Positions 6,080 through 10,764 of a stretch of 10,764 bases of DNA are shown piece after piece. Each line of letters starts with the position of its first letter. The first letter of the stretch is position 1. The notes beneath the pieces are model-generated. The model did not search any database. It had not been told where the DNA came from and saw only the letters and a program-made list of their open reading frames with translations. Made by a program: the position numbers and the translations under genes. The DNA is from Thermoplasmata archaeon (GTDB taxonomy: Archaea; Thermoplasmatota; DAOVMN01): contig DAOVMN010000037.1 of NCBI GenBank assembly GCA_030630685.1, positions 1 to 10,764 of the forward strand. The letters are read 5' to 3'.

Positions 6080-6679
6080 AGATCAATATATAAAATCACA
6101 AATGAAAAAATCAAGGAATACTTGAATATACCGCCAAATGAATTTCCCAAATACACAACACAACTCATGAATTTGGCAAATCAAAATGCACAAGGGACAA
6201 GACCAAAGGTTGTAGGTCAAATGAGTGAACTTATTCAGGCATTTCCTGGAAAGACCCTTGATGAGTGGGAAAAATGGTACTTGGAGAGATATCCGGATGC
6301 AACGGATGCTGCATCAGATAGAATTCAAGACATGCTGAATCAAATGAAGAAGGCAATGGGAGAGATCGACAGGGAATTGATTGAAAGGTGGGTAAAGGAT
6401 TTGGTTATTGTAAAGACGTTTATTGGTCTGCGCTTTCAAGAAGCCATATTGGCGAAGGGAGCAGAGATTATGGGAATAAATTATTGCATTTCCTCTCCAG
6501 AAGAAGAATCACAGGGTATCGACGGCTACTACGGAGAAATCCCTGTTTCAATCAAACCAATGACCTATCGAGCAAAAAAAGCGCTCAGTGAAAAGATAGA
6601 GGCCGCAATAATATATTATGAAAAAGTCAAAGATGGAATTAGGGTAGATTATTCCGAAGTGCTGAATAGGTTACATTAA
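6077..6679 (+). CDS. MjaI-like type II restriction endonuclease (predicted CTAG)
   Basis: This encodes a 200-aa protein. It carries the block I associate with the MjaI endonuclease family (RE_MjaI): NQNAQGTRPKVVGQMSELI at 35-53, 'W-V-K-DLVI-x-KTF-x-G' at 105-117, and the probable PD-(D/E)XK centre EESQGIDGYYGEIPVSIKP (143-161). There Asp149 and the S-I-K at 158-160 would be the metal-binding Asp and catalytic Lys, with Glu143/144 nearby. MjaI of Methanocaldococcus jannaschii cuts C^TAG. The gene starts at GTG 4 nt after the methyltransferase, in the same operon. It appears intact. The family call rests on remembered sequence similarity; specificity is inferred from it and from the CTAG scarcity here. 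Confidence 0.85.
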   Translation: MRSIYKITNEKIKEYLNIPPNEFPKYTTQLMNLANQNAQGTRPKVVGQMSELIQAFPGKTLDEWEKWYLERYPDATDAASDRIQDMLNQMKKAMGEIDRELIERWVKDLVIVKTFIGLRFQEAILAKGAEIMGINYCISSPEEESQGIDGYYGEIPVSIKPMTYRAKKALSEKIEAAIIYYEKVKDGIRVDYSEVLNRLH

Positions 6680-6716
6680 GACCTTTTGAAGTGCTTGAGG
6701 CTATTCCAAAGACCCG

Positions 6717-6830
6717 ATGATTCATCTCTCAAAAAATGACTGTCCTGTCAATTACCTGATATTTGTTCCCCGTAATGCTAAAGTAAAAAAAGAACTCGAA
6801 CAGATGGAAGATAAACCGCCAAAGGCCTGA
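6717..6830 (+). CDS. Doubtful 37-aa ORF, possibly a gene remnant
   Basis: ATG 6717 opens a 37-codon frame (MIHLSKNDCPVNYLIFVPRN at the start, ending KPPKA). Its composition looks coding: a hydrophobic strand 'NYLIFVP' and a charged helix 'AKVKKELEQME'. No good RBS precedes it and the previous reading frame breaks at the same point, so a decayed or frameshifted fragment is as likely as a small gene. I do not recognise the family. Confidence 0.3.
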   Translation: MIHLSKNDCPVNYLIFVPRNAKVKKELEQMEDKPPKA

Positions 6831-6945
6831 AGGACCTCAAGAACCTCGGGTAGTAATCTCTTCTGTTTGTTTTCCAAACCCTTCTATGGGTGTAACGAGT
6901 TTAGCTCATCTAAAAGTTTTTCTCTATCGGAGATACTGAATTACC

Positions 6946-6993
6946 CGAAACATATTTATGCTATGTGTTACATCAGCAACACAGTGATGCATC
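6946..6993 (+). promoter_or_regulatory. Toxin-antitoxin promoter with operator-like palindromes
   Basis: A BRE/TATA-like pair, CGAAAC then ATATTTAT (6946-6959), predicts transcription near 6982. TGTGTT (6964-6969) and AACACA (6978-6983) form an inverted repeat between the TATA box and that start, and the perfect palindrome GATGCATC (6986-6993) touches the ATG at 6994. Ribbon-helix-helix antitoxins commonly bind such sites to repress their own operon, so one or both are operator candidates. Confidence 0.5.
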
Positions 6994-7221
6994 ATGCCTG
7001 TAAAAACCAAAACATTGAATGTCCGAATAACCGAAAGCCAATATTCTGAACTTGAGGAACTCGTGGGAAGGGGTGAATTTACCTCTAAAGGAGAATTTAT
7101 TCGGGAACTGCTGCGAGAGAAATTTGATGAGTTCGCCTCCTACCTGCATGTGAAAGCAGAGAAGGACAGGGACAAGCATATCTCTCTTGAAGATTATGGC
7201 AAATCAAGAGGGTTAGAATGA
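6994..7221 (+). CDS. Ribbon-helix-helix antitoxin (CopG/ParD-like)
   Basis: This encodes a 75-aa protein. Residues 4-48 fit the ribbon-helix-helix fold: a short strand (KTKTLNVRIT), helix A (ESQYSELEELVGRG) and helix B after 'FTSKGEFIRELLREKFDEF', with 'S-K-G-E-F-I-R' at the usual DNA-backbone-contact position. The acidic/basic C-terminal tail (about 50-75) would wrap and neutralise the toxin. Its stop overlaps the toxin start as ATGA (7218-7221), the classic type II toxin-antitoxin arrangement. It probably represses its own promoter through the palindromes just upstream. The pair sits beside the restriction-modification operon, consistent with a defence or accessory block. Confidence 0.88.
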   Translation: MPVKTKTLNVRITESQYSELEELVGRGEFTSKGEFIRELLREKFDEFASYLHVKAEKDRDKHISLEDYGKSRGLE

Positions 7222-7478
7222 GTTATTCCGTGCTTCTTCATCCGGACGTTGAAAAGTACCTCGACTCTCTATCCTCGAGCGAAAGAGAAAGATGCTACAA
7301 GGGTTTGAAAAGATTGGCTCGAGACCCCTGCAAAGCCCGCTCTGGATGCGACATCAAGAAAATGACTGATAGAGATCCATTTTACCGGCTTCGGGTTGGA
7401 GGACACAGATTTCTCTATGTTGTTCGGGGTAATGAGGTTCTTGTGGAAGAGGGGTTCAAACGTGGGAAGGGATACTAG
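7218..7478 (+). CDS. RelE/ParE-family toxin
   Basis: This encodes an 86-aa basic protein. It has the RelE/ParE pattern: 'Y-S-V-L-LHPDVEKYLDSL', a helical hairpin (22-35), then the strands 'FYRLRVGGHRFLYVV' (55-69) and 'EVLVEEGFKRGKGY' (73-86). R57, R59, R64 and the terminal Tyr86 are candidate functional residues. RelE-type toxins cleave mRNA on the ribosome, while ParE-type toxins poison gyrase; the sequence alone does not separate them, though the YRLRVG/R/Y set fits the mRNA-cleaving RelE type better. It is translated with the antitoxin through a 4-nt ATGA overlap. The stop codon forms one of only two CTAG sites in the window. Confidence 0.88.
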   Translation: MSYSVLLHPDVEKYLDSLSSSERERCYKGLKRLARDPCKARSGCDIKKMTDRDPFYRLRVGGHRFLYVVRGNEVLVEEGFKRGKGY

Positions 7479-7512
7479 AATATATGCCTCTGCTCTGTGA
7501 AACAGATTTCCC

Positions 7513-7554
7513 GAGAAAATACTTTTAGCAAGAACAATATCGTAATGCCGAGGT
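7513..7554 (+). promoter_or_regulatory. Promoter and RBS of the purP-like gene
   Basis: GAGAAAA followed by TACTTTTAG (7513-7528) resembles BRE plus TATA and predicts transcription near 7550. GAGGT (7550-7554) then lies 6 nt before ATG 7561. The gene therefore probably has its own promoter, separate from the toxin-antitoxin operon that ends at 7478. Confidence 0.4.
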
Positions 7555-7560
7555 ATTCCC

Positions 7561-8718
7561 ATGCTCTCACGCCCAGAGGTTCAGGAAATCGTTTCAGGCT
7601 ATGATAAAGATAGAATAAAGATAGGGATGATCGCTTCCCATTCCGCACTTGATGCATGCGACGGCGCGATCGAAGAGGGATTCCCCACCCTCGCAATCTG
7701 CCAGAGAGGAAGAGAAGAGGTTTACACCAAGTATTTCCGTTCCCGAAGAGATGCAGATGGTGCCGTGACTCGCGGGATAGTGGACGAGACCTGGGTGTTC
7801 GAGAAGTTCAAGGACATCATGGCTCAGGAGAACCAGGAACGCCTTAGAAATGAGAACGTGCTCTTCGTACCCAACCGCTCGTTCACCTCCTATGTGGATC
7901 TTGGGGAGATAGAGGACAATTTTCGCGTCCCCCTTCTTGGAAGCAGGAATATGCTTCGCTCCGAGGAAAGGGAAGAGAAGCACTCCTACTACTGGCTTCT
8001 GGAAAAGGCCGGCCTCCCGTTCCCTGAAAGGATCGAACATCCCGAGGACATAGACGAGTTGGTGGTTGTGAAGCTGCACCACGCGCAGAAGAAGCTTGAG
8101 CGCGGGTTCTTCACTGCCTCATCTTTCAAGGAATACCAGGAGAAATCACAGAGGCTATTGAGCCAGGGCGTCATTGACCAGGAGAGTTTGGACCAGGCCC
8201 GGATGGAACGATACATCATCGGACCTGTCTTCAACCTGGACTTCTTTTACTCCCCGATCGAGGAAGAGATGTCGAAACTGGAGTTGATCGGTATCGACTG
8301 GAGGTTCGAGTCCTCACTCGATGGGCATGTTCGCCTACCCGCACCCCAGCAGATGACCCTTAGCGAGAAGCAGTTCCTTCCGGAGTACACCGTGGTGGGG
8401 CACAACTCATGCACACTTAGGGAATCCCTTTTAGAGAGGGCGTTCAGACTTGGGGAGAGATACGTGGAGGCTTCCCAGGAATACAACCACCCAGGGATAA
8501 TCGGGCCGTTCTGCCTTCAGACCTGCGTGGACAAGGACATGAACTTCTACATCTATGACGTGGCCCCAAGGATCGGAGGGGGTACCAACGTCCACATGAG
8601 CGTTGGCCATGCCTACGGGAATGCGCTCTGGAGGACCCCCATGTCCACGGGAAGAAGGCTCGCTCTTGAGGTCAAGCGGGCCATCGAGACGGATAGACTC
8701 GAGATTATTGTTACGTGA
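7561..8718 (+). CDS. purP: PurP-family ATP-grasp enzyme (FAICAR synthetase or paralogue)
   Basis: This encodes a 385-aa protein, close to the size of M. jannaschii PurP. PurP makes FAICAR from AICAR, formate and ATP, the formate-dependent ninth step of archaeal IMP synthesis. Family marks include ASHSALD (25-31, phosphate-binding N-terminal domain), 'GFPTLAICQRGRE' (40-52), 'GSRNMLRSEERE' (127-138), 'GPVFNLDFFYSP' (221-232), 'IGIDWRFESSLDGHVRLPA' (243-261), 'GIIGPFCLQTCVDKD' (312-326) and 'APRIGGGTNVHMSVG' (335-349). The ATP-grasp lid is unusual: instead of the glycine-rich 'GA-x-GG-x-GYF' I expect in canonical PurP, it reads VVVKLHHAQKKLERGFFTAS (168-187). I associate that form with a PurP paralogue subgroup, so the substrate could differ. 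The gene is GC-rich and core-like, with no linked purine genes in view. Confidence 0.85.
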   Translation: MLSRPEVQEIVSGYDKDRIKIGMIASHSALDACDGAIEEGFPTLAICQRGREEVYTKYFRSRRDADGAVTRGIVDETWVFEKFKDIMAQENQERLRNENVLFVPNRSFTSYVDLGEIEDNFRVPLLGSRNMLRSEEREEKHSYYWLLEKAGLPFPERIEHPEDIDELVVVKLHHAQKKLERGFFTASSFKEYQEKSQRLLSQGVIDQESLDQARMERYIIGPVFNLDFFYSPIEEEMSKLELIGIDWRFESSLDGHVRLPAPQQMTLSEKQFLPEYTVVGHNSCTLRESLLERAFRLGERYVEASQEYNHPGIIGPFCLQTCVDKDMNFYIYDVAPRIGGGTNVHMSVGHAYGNALWRTPMSTGRRLALEVKRAIETDRLEIIVT

Positions 8719-8737
8719 GGGGCCGGATCTTCAATCT

Positions 8738-8790
8738 GGAAAGAATTTAATAGCATGACAAAATGCCGATACTCTCTTTATTTTGAGGTG
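8738..8790 (+). promoter_or_regulatory. Promoter and RBS of the CBS-domain gene (decides the start)
   Basis: GGAAAG plus AATTTAATAG (8738-8753) resembles BRE and TATA, predicting transcription near 8774. GAGGTG (8785-8790) lies 6 nt before ATG 8797. The earlier in-frame ATG at 8755 falls inside the promoter, so the start at 8797 is preferred. Confidence 0.5.
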
Positions 8791-8796
8791 TCATTT

Positions 8797-9936
8797 ATGC
8801 CTTTGGAGAAACTCACGAAGATACGTGTAACCGAGATCATGGATATCCACTACCAGAAAGTACATCCAGATACCACTCTTTCAGAAGCCATTGGAATCAT
8901 GCTCAAATACAAGCAGTTCGAACTTCCGGTCGTAGCAAAGAATGGTGTACTCAGGGGATTACTGAGCTACAGTTCTCTTGCCCGGACAGGCAGGGTGACG
9001 ATGAACGAAAAGGTGGAGACCCATCAGATGAGTGTCCCAAGGCTGAGGGTCGGGGACAGCGTAGAGCGAGCAGCGGAACTTCTTATTTCCTCGGATCACA
9101 GGCTCCTCCCGGTTACCAAGAACAGGAAGGTTCAGGGGGTGGTGAGGAGATGGAAGATCATCGAATTATCCTCGGACCTCGAAACCTGGAAAGGGATGAA
9201 GGTAACAGAGCTTATGCACCAGCCCGTGGAAGTTGTCAGGGTTCACGACCGCCTTACCACAGCACGGAACAAGCTGAGACGTCTTGACATCCGAACCATT
9301 CCAGTTGTGGACAAGAATGGAGAGCTTGCCGGTATCATCGGCATCCAGGATATTGTCTCCTATCTCCGCCCGAAGCGAAGGGCCCAGTTAGGGAACTTTT
9401 CCGGTGAGAAGATACATTTCGATCCCGAGGTAAAGGACGTAATGATTGGAGAACCACATCATGTTTCAGAGAATGCCACAGTGAGCACGGTCATTACCAT
9501 TATGCTGGATAAGAGTATCTCCAGCGTGGTCGTTGTGAAGGAAAGGAGGCCCGTGGGTGTGGTGACCAGGTTCGACATCCTCGAGCATATAGTCTCCGCA
9601 GGAAGAAAGCAGGAAGGGGTTTTCGTGAACATCAGCGGCTTAGAGGAAGAAGATCCGGACGTGCTGGAGACCCTTTTCGAGATACTCGACAGTGCAATGA
9701 ACAGGATAAACAAGATTTTCCCGCCAAAGGTGCTGAACATCCATGTCCATACCTACAACGACGAGGGAAACGAGGCAAAATACTCGGTCCACATGCGCCT
9801 TACAACCGACAAATACCTTTTCCTCACCAAGACCGTGGACTGGGACATCTTCCGTGCCTTCGCAGAGGCTGCGGACCAGATATATACCCAGGTGATCAAG
9901 AAAAAGGAACTGGTAAAGAACCACAAAGTGAAGTGA
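8797..9936 (+). CDS. Four-CBS-domain protein with C-terminal hibernation-factor-like domain
   Basis: This encodes a 379-aa cytosolic protein. Four CBS motifs are visible: about 10-62 (VTEIMDIHYQKVHPDTTLSE...LPVV), 75-125 (...LLPVTKNRKVQGVV), 134-190 (MKVTELMHQPVEVV...TIPVVDKNGELAGIIG) and 210-267 (VKDVMIGEPHHVSENATVS...VGVVTRFDILEHI). Paired CBS domains bind adenine nucleotides. Residues about 276-370 read as strand, helix, strand, strand, strand, helix (VFVNISG; VLETLFEILDSAMNRI; VLNIHVHTY; YSVHMRLTT; FLTKTVDWD; FRAFAEAADQIYTQVIKK), with the 'D-W-D-x-x-x-A-x-x-E-A' helix typical of HPF/RaiA (S30EA) proteins that bind the small ribosomal subunit. I infer an energy-sensing ribosome hibernation or dimerisation factor. 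Convergent aIF2-beta ends 7 bp away. CBS calls are firm; the C-terminal assignment is by fold pattern. Confidence 0.88.
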   Translation: MPLEKLTKIRVTEIMDIHYQKVHPDTTLSEAIGIMLKYKQFELPVVAKNGVLRGLLSYSSLARTGRVTMNEKVETHQMSVPRLRVGDSVERAAELLISSDHRLLPVTKNRKVQGVVRRWKIIELSSDLETWKGMKVTELMHQPVEVVRVHDRLTTARNKLRRLDIRTIPVVDKNGELAGIIGIQDIVSYLRPKRRAQLGNFSGEKIHFDPEVKDVMIGEPHHVSENATVSTVITIMLDKSISSVVVVKERRPVGVVTRFDILEHIVSAGRKQEGVFVNISGLEEEDPDVLETLFEILDSAMNRINKIFPPKVLNIHVHTYNDEGNEAKYSVHMRLTTDKYLFLTKTVDWDIFRAFAEAADQIYTQVIKKKELVKNHKVK

Positions 9937-9943
9937 TAATTTA

Positions 9944-10372
9944 TTATGAAGTGGCCTTGTGAACACGGACCGGTCTGTGTGCCCCGCAGGCCGAGCATTT
10001 CAGAATAAGGGTTCTCCCGTCCCTGGCAAGTGAAGTATCGGGTCTTTTGCACTCGGAACAGATGACATAGATGTTGGCGTACTCCTCCACCCTATTTCTG
10101 ATCCTGGATTCCATGATGCGGCCCTTGAATATAACCCTCCTTCCTTCCATGTTCCCGCCGGTGCCCAGCTCCTTAAGCAGGTAACCGAGGAGATGTTCCG
10201 GTTTCCGGCTCAGGGTGTCGCAGATCTCCTGGAAGTTCCGGATAATGGTGAGTTTACCCTCGTAGATAACGTCTGGTTCAGGGATCTGGAATCTCTGATG
10301 CTCGGAAATATTATCCGGCAGGTTGTCCCTCGCCCTTTTCAGGAGTGATTCGTAATCCTGCATTTCTATCAC
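9944..10372 (-). CDS. eif2b: Translation initiation factor aIF2, beta subunit
   Basis: This encodes a 142-aa protein, normal for archaeal aIF2-beta. This subunit joins alpha and gamma in the GTP-binding complex that brings initiator Met-tRNA to the small ribosomal subunit. The N-terminal helix (QDYESLLKRARDNLP) binds gamma in characterised homologues. The alpha-beta core includes 'GKLTIIRNFQEICDTLSRKPEHLLGYLLKELGTGGNMEGRRVIFKGR' (39-85). The C-terminal zinc ribbon has C105-x2-C108 (CSEC) and C126-x2-C129 (CSACGA), with the conserved 'PDTSL' between. Two starts are possible: GTG 10372, about 27 nt from an AT-rich box, which fits a leaderless transcript, or ATG 10363 (139 aa). No Shine-Dalgarno sequence precedes either. 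The gene is convergent with, and 7 bp from, the CBS gene. Confidence 0.95.
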   Translation of the reverse strand: MIEMQDYESLLKRARDNLPDNISEHQRFQIPEPDVIYEGKLTIIRNFQEICDTLSRKPEHLLGYLLKELGTGGNMEGRRVIFKGRIMESRIRNRVEEYANIYVICSECKRPDTSLARDGRTLILKCSACGAHRPVRVHKATS

Positions 10373-10392
10373 TGGTCGGGGTTGCGGTTCTT

Positions 10393-10406
10393 ATCTAAAA
10401 ATTTAT
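10393..10406 (-). promoter_or_regulatory. TATA-like box of aIF2-beta
   Basis: On the minus strand this reads AATAAATTTTTAGA, centred about 27 nt before the GTG at 10372. This spacing fits a leaderless or near-leaderless transcript, as often found for archaeal housekeeping genes. Confidence 0.45.
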
Positions 10407-10553
10407 TGTCCTATAATTTCAGGTGCGGAGCCCGAAGAAACTTCATCCAGAACTTCAACCTCTCAGGAACACGATCACAAAGGGTGCATTCCAGATTTAT
10501 TGGTATTTTCAAGCAGAGCAATCTCGTATTGTCCTTTGCTGCTTGAATTCTGC

Positions 10554-10731
10554 ACGCGGATGACACGGATTTGGCGGATTTCCGCGGATTTTTCATTGAT
10601 CCGTGTTTATCCGTGTGATCCGCCTTAACGAGGGCTCCGCCCTCATTCGGCGCTCTGTGCTTTGCACCTCACGCCTTGCCAGGCTTTCAGCCTAACCGGA
10701 GCGACAACAAGTTGTCACTCGTCATCCGCGT
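10554..10731. mobile_element. 178-bp MITE-like repeat with 11-bp perfect terminal inverted repeats
   Basis: ACGCGGATGAC (10554-10564) and GTCATCCGCGT (10721-10731) are exact reverse complements. Nested inside are further inverted units: ACACGGAT (10563-10570) with ATCCGTGT (10599-10606 and 10609-10616), and GGCGGAT (10573-10579) with ATCCGCC (10618-10624). GCGGAT recurs at 10556, 10574 and 10584. The left half matches, from memory, a GCGGATTTCCGCGGATT / ATCCGTGTTTATCCGTG dispersed repeat known from many environmental prokaryotic genomes. There is no coding capacity and no obvious target-site duplication (the flanks CTGC and TCTA differ). It could be a non-autonomous element, a structured intergenic repeat, or a processed RNA. 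Confidence 0.6.
10630..10720. repeat. Cluster of four short-loop hairpins inside the right-edge element
   Basis: Four perfect small stems occur in 91 bases: GAGGGC-TCC-GCCCTC (10630-10644), GTGC-TTT-GCAC (10657-10667), AGGCT-TTC-AGCCT (10681-10693) and GACAAC-AA-GTTGTC (10703-10716). The last is extended outward by GAG/CTC (10699-10701 and 10718-10720) past one mismatch. Three have exactly 3-nt loops. Stems are different in sequence but similar in form, like the GGCGAAGCC/GGCGTAGCC pair at 2069-2093. Confidence 0.6.
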
Positions 10732-10764
10732 TCTACAATCCAGACCGTCAAGGTGTAAGAACTT

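Larger units (their letters stand above)
6680..6993. other. Intergenic region between R-M and toxin-antitoxin genes
   Basis: No confident gene lies in this 314-nt gap. It contains one small open frame (6717-6830, listed separately). In an adjacent frame just before it, the reading 'PFEVLEAIPKTR' ends at TGA 6718-6720, overlapping that frame's ATG. The two could be the frameshifted remains of one gene. The right end carries the promoter and operator-like palindromes of the antitoxin gene. Confidence 0.5.

Noticed and set aside
7269..8082. Minus-strand open frames opposite the toxin and purP-like genes (97, 73 and 162 aa)
   Set aside because: All lie opposite well-supported plus-strand genes and show no motifs or start signals.
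10411..10596. 61-aa minus-strand open frame upstream of aIF2-beta
   Set aside because: Its start and first third lie inside the 178-bp repeat element and there is no RBS. The end (LECTLCDRVPERLKFWMKFL) looks slightly gene-like, so a remnant cut by the element is possible but unsupported.
10630..10720. tRNA or integron attC-like site in the hairpin cluster
   Set aside because: No cloverleaf with T-loop consensus, anticodon arm or CCA end can be formed, and no paired R and L boxes or integrase gene are visible.
10554..10731. CRISPR array reading of the repeat-rich right edge
   Set aside because: GCGGAT and ATCCGTGT repeats are short and irregularly spaced, with no constant-length spacers; the structure is nested inverted repeats, not direct repeats with spacers.

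Overview
The window looks archaeal, most likely from a euryarchaeon in the broad sense (a methanogen or Thermoplasmatota relative). The evidence is an aIF2-beta translation factor, a PurP-type (formate-dependent FAICAR synthetase family) protein, archaeal BRE/TATA-like boxes about 25-30 nt upstream of predicted transcript starts, and Shine-Dalgarno sites of the GGTGA/GAGGTG type mixed with apparently leaderless genes. No rRNA or tRNA gene was seen. I could not assign the genus.

Layout from left to right. The left edge (1-68, minus) holds what looks like the first 22 codons of an IS transposase running out of the window. Next is a very AT-rich minus-strand gene (121-1044) for a protein with a TerB-like middle and a SAP-like C-terminal part. 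An intergenic stretch (about 1045-1389) carries a perfect 10-bp inverted repeat and a dispersed-repeat sequence. A plus-strand membrane protein with a bacterial-type PH domain follows (1390-2049). Convergent to it is a two-gene minus-strand unit: a small unknown protein (2760-2924) overlapping a DUF5678-like/retropepsin-like aspartic protease (2140-2772). Upstream of these, on the same strand, is a BchE-type B12-binding/radical SAM protein (3021-4520).

The centre is an accessory block. A two-gene restriction-modification operon encodes a beta-class, probably N4-cytosine, methyltransferase fused to a degenerate staphylococcal-nuclease-like domain (4750-6072), then an MjaI-like restriction endonuclease (6077-6679). 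MjaI cuts CTAG, and CTAG occurs only twice in the whole window. A 314-nt gap with one dubious small ORF leads to a ribbon-helix-helix antitoxin/RelE-ParE toxin pair (6994-7478), with palindromes at its promoter that are good operator candidates.

The right part is GC-richer and looks like core genome: a PurP-family ATP-grasp enzyme with an unusual lid loop (7561-8718), a four-CBS-domain protein with a C-terminal hibernation-factor-like fold (8797-9936), and convergent aIF2-beta (9944-10372). The last 180 bases hold a mobile-element-like repeat: 178 bp bounded by perfect 11-bp inverted repeats and packed with small hairpins (10554-10731).

The most interesting points are the methyltransferase/nuclease-fold fusion paired with a CTAG enzyme, the strong CTAG scarcity, the CBS/hibernation-factor fusion as a candidate energy-sensing ribosome regulator, and the hairpin-rich 178-bp element.
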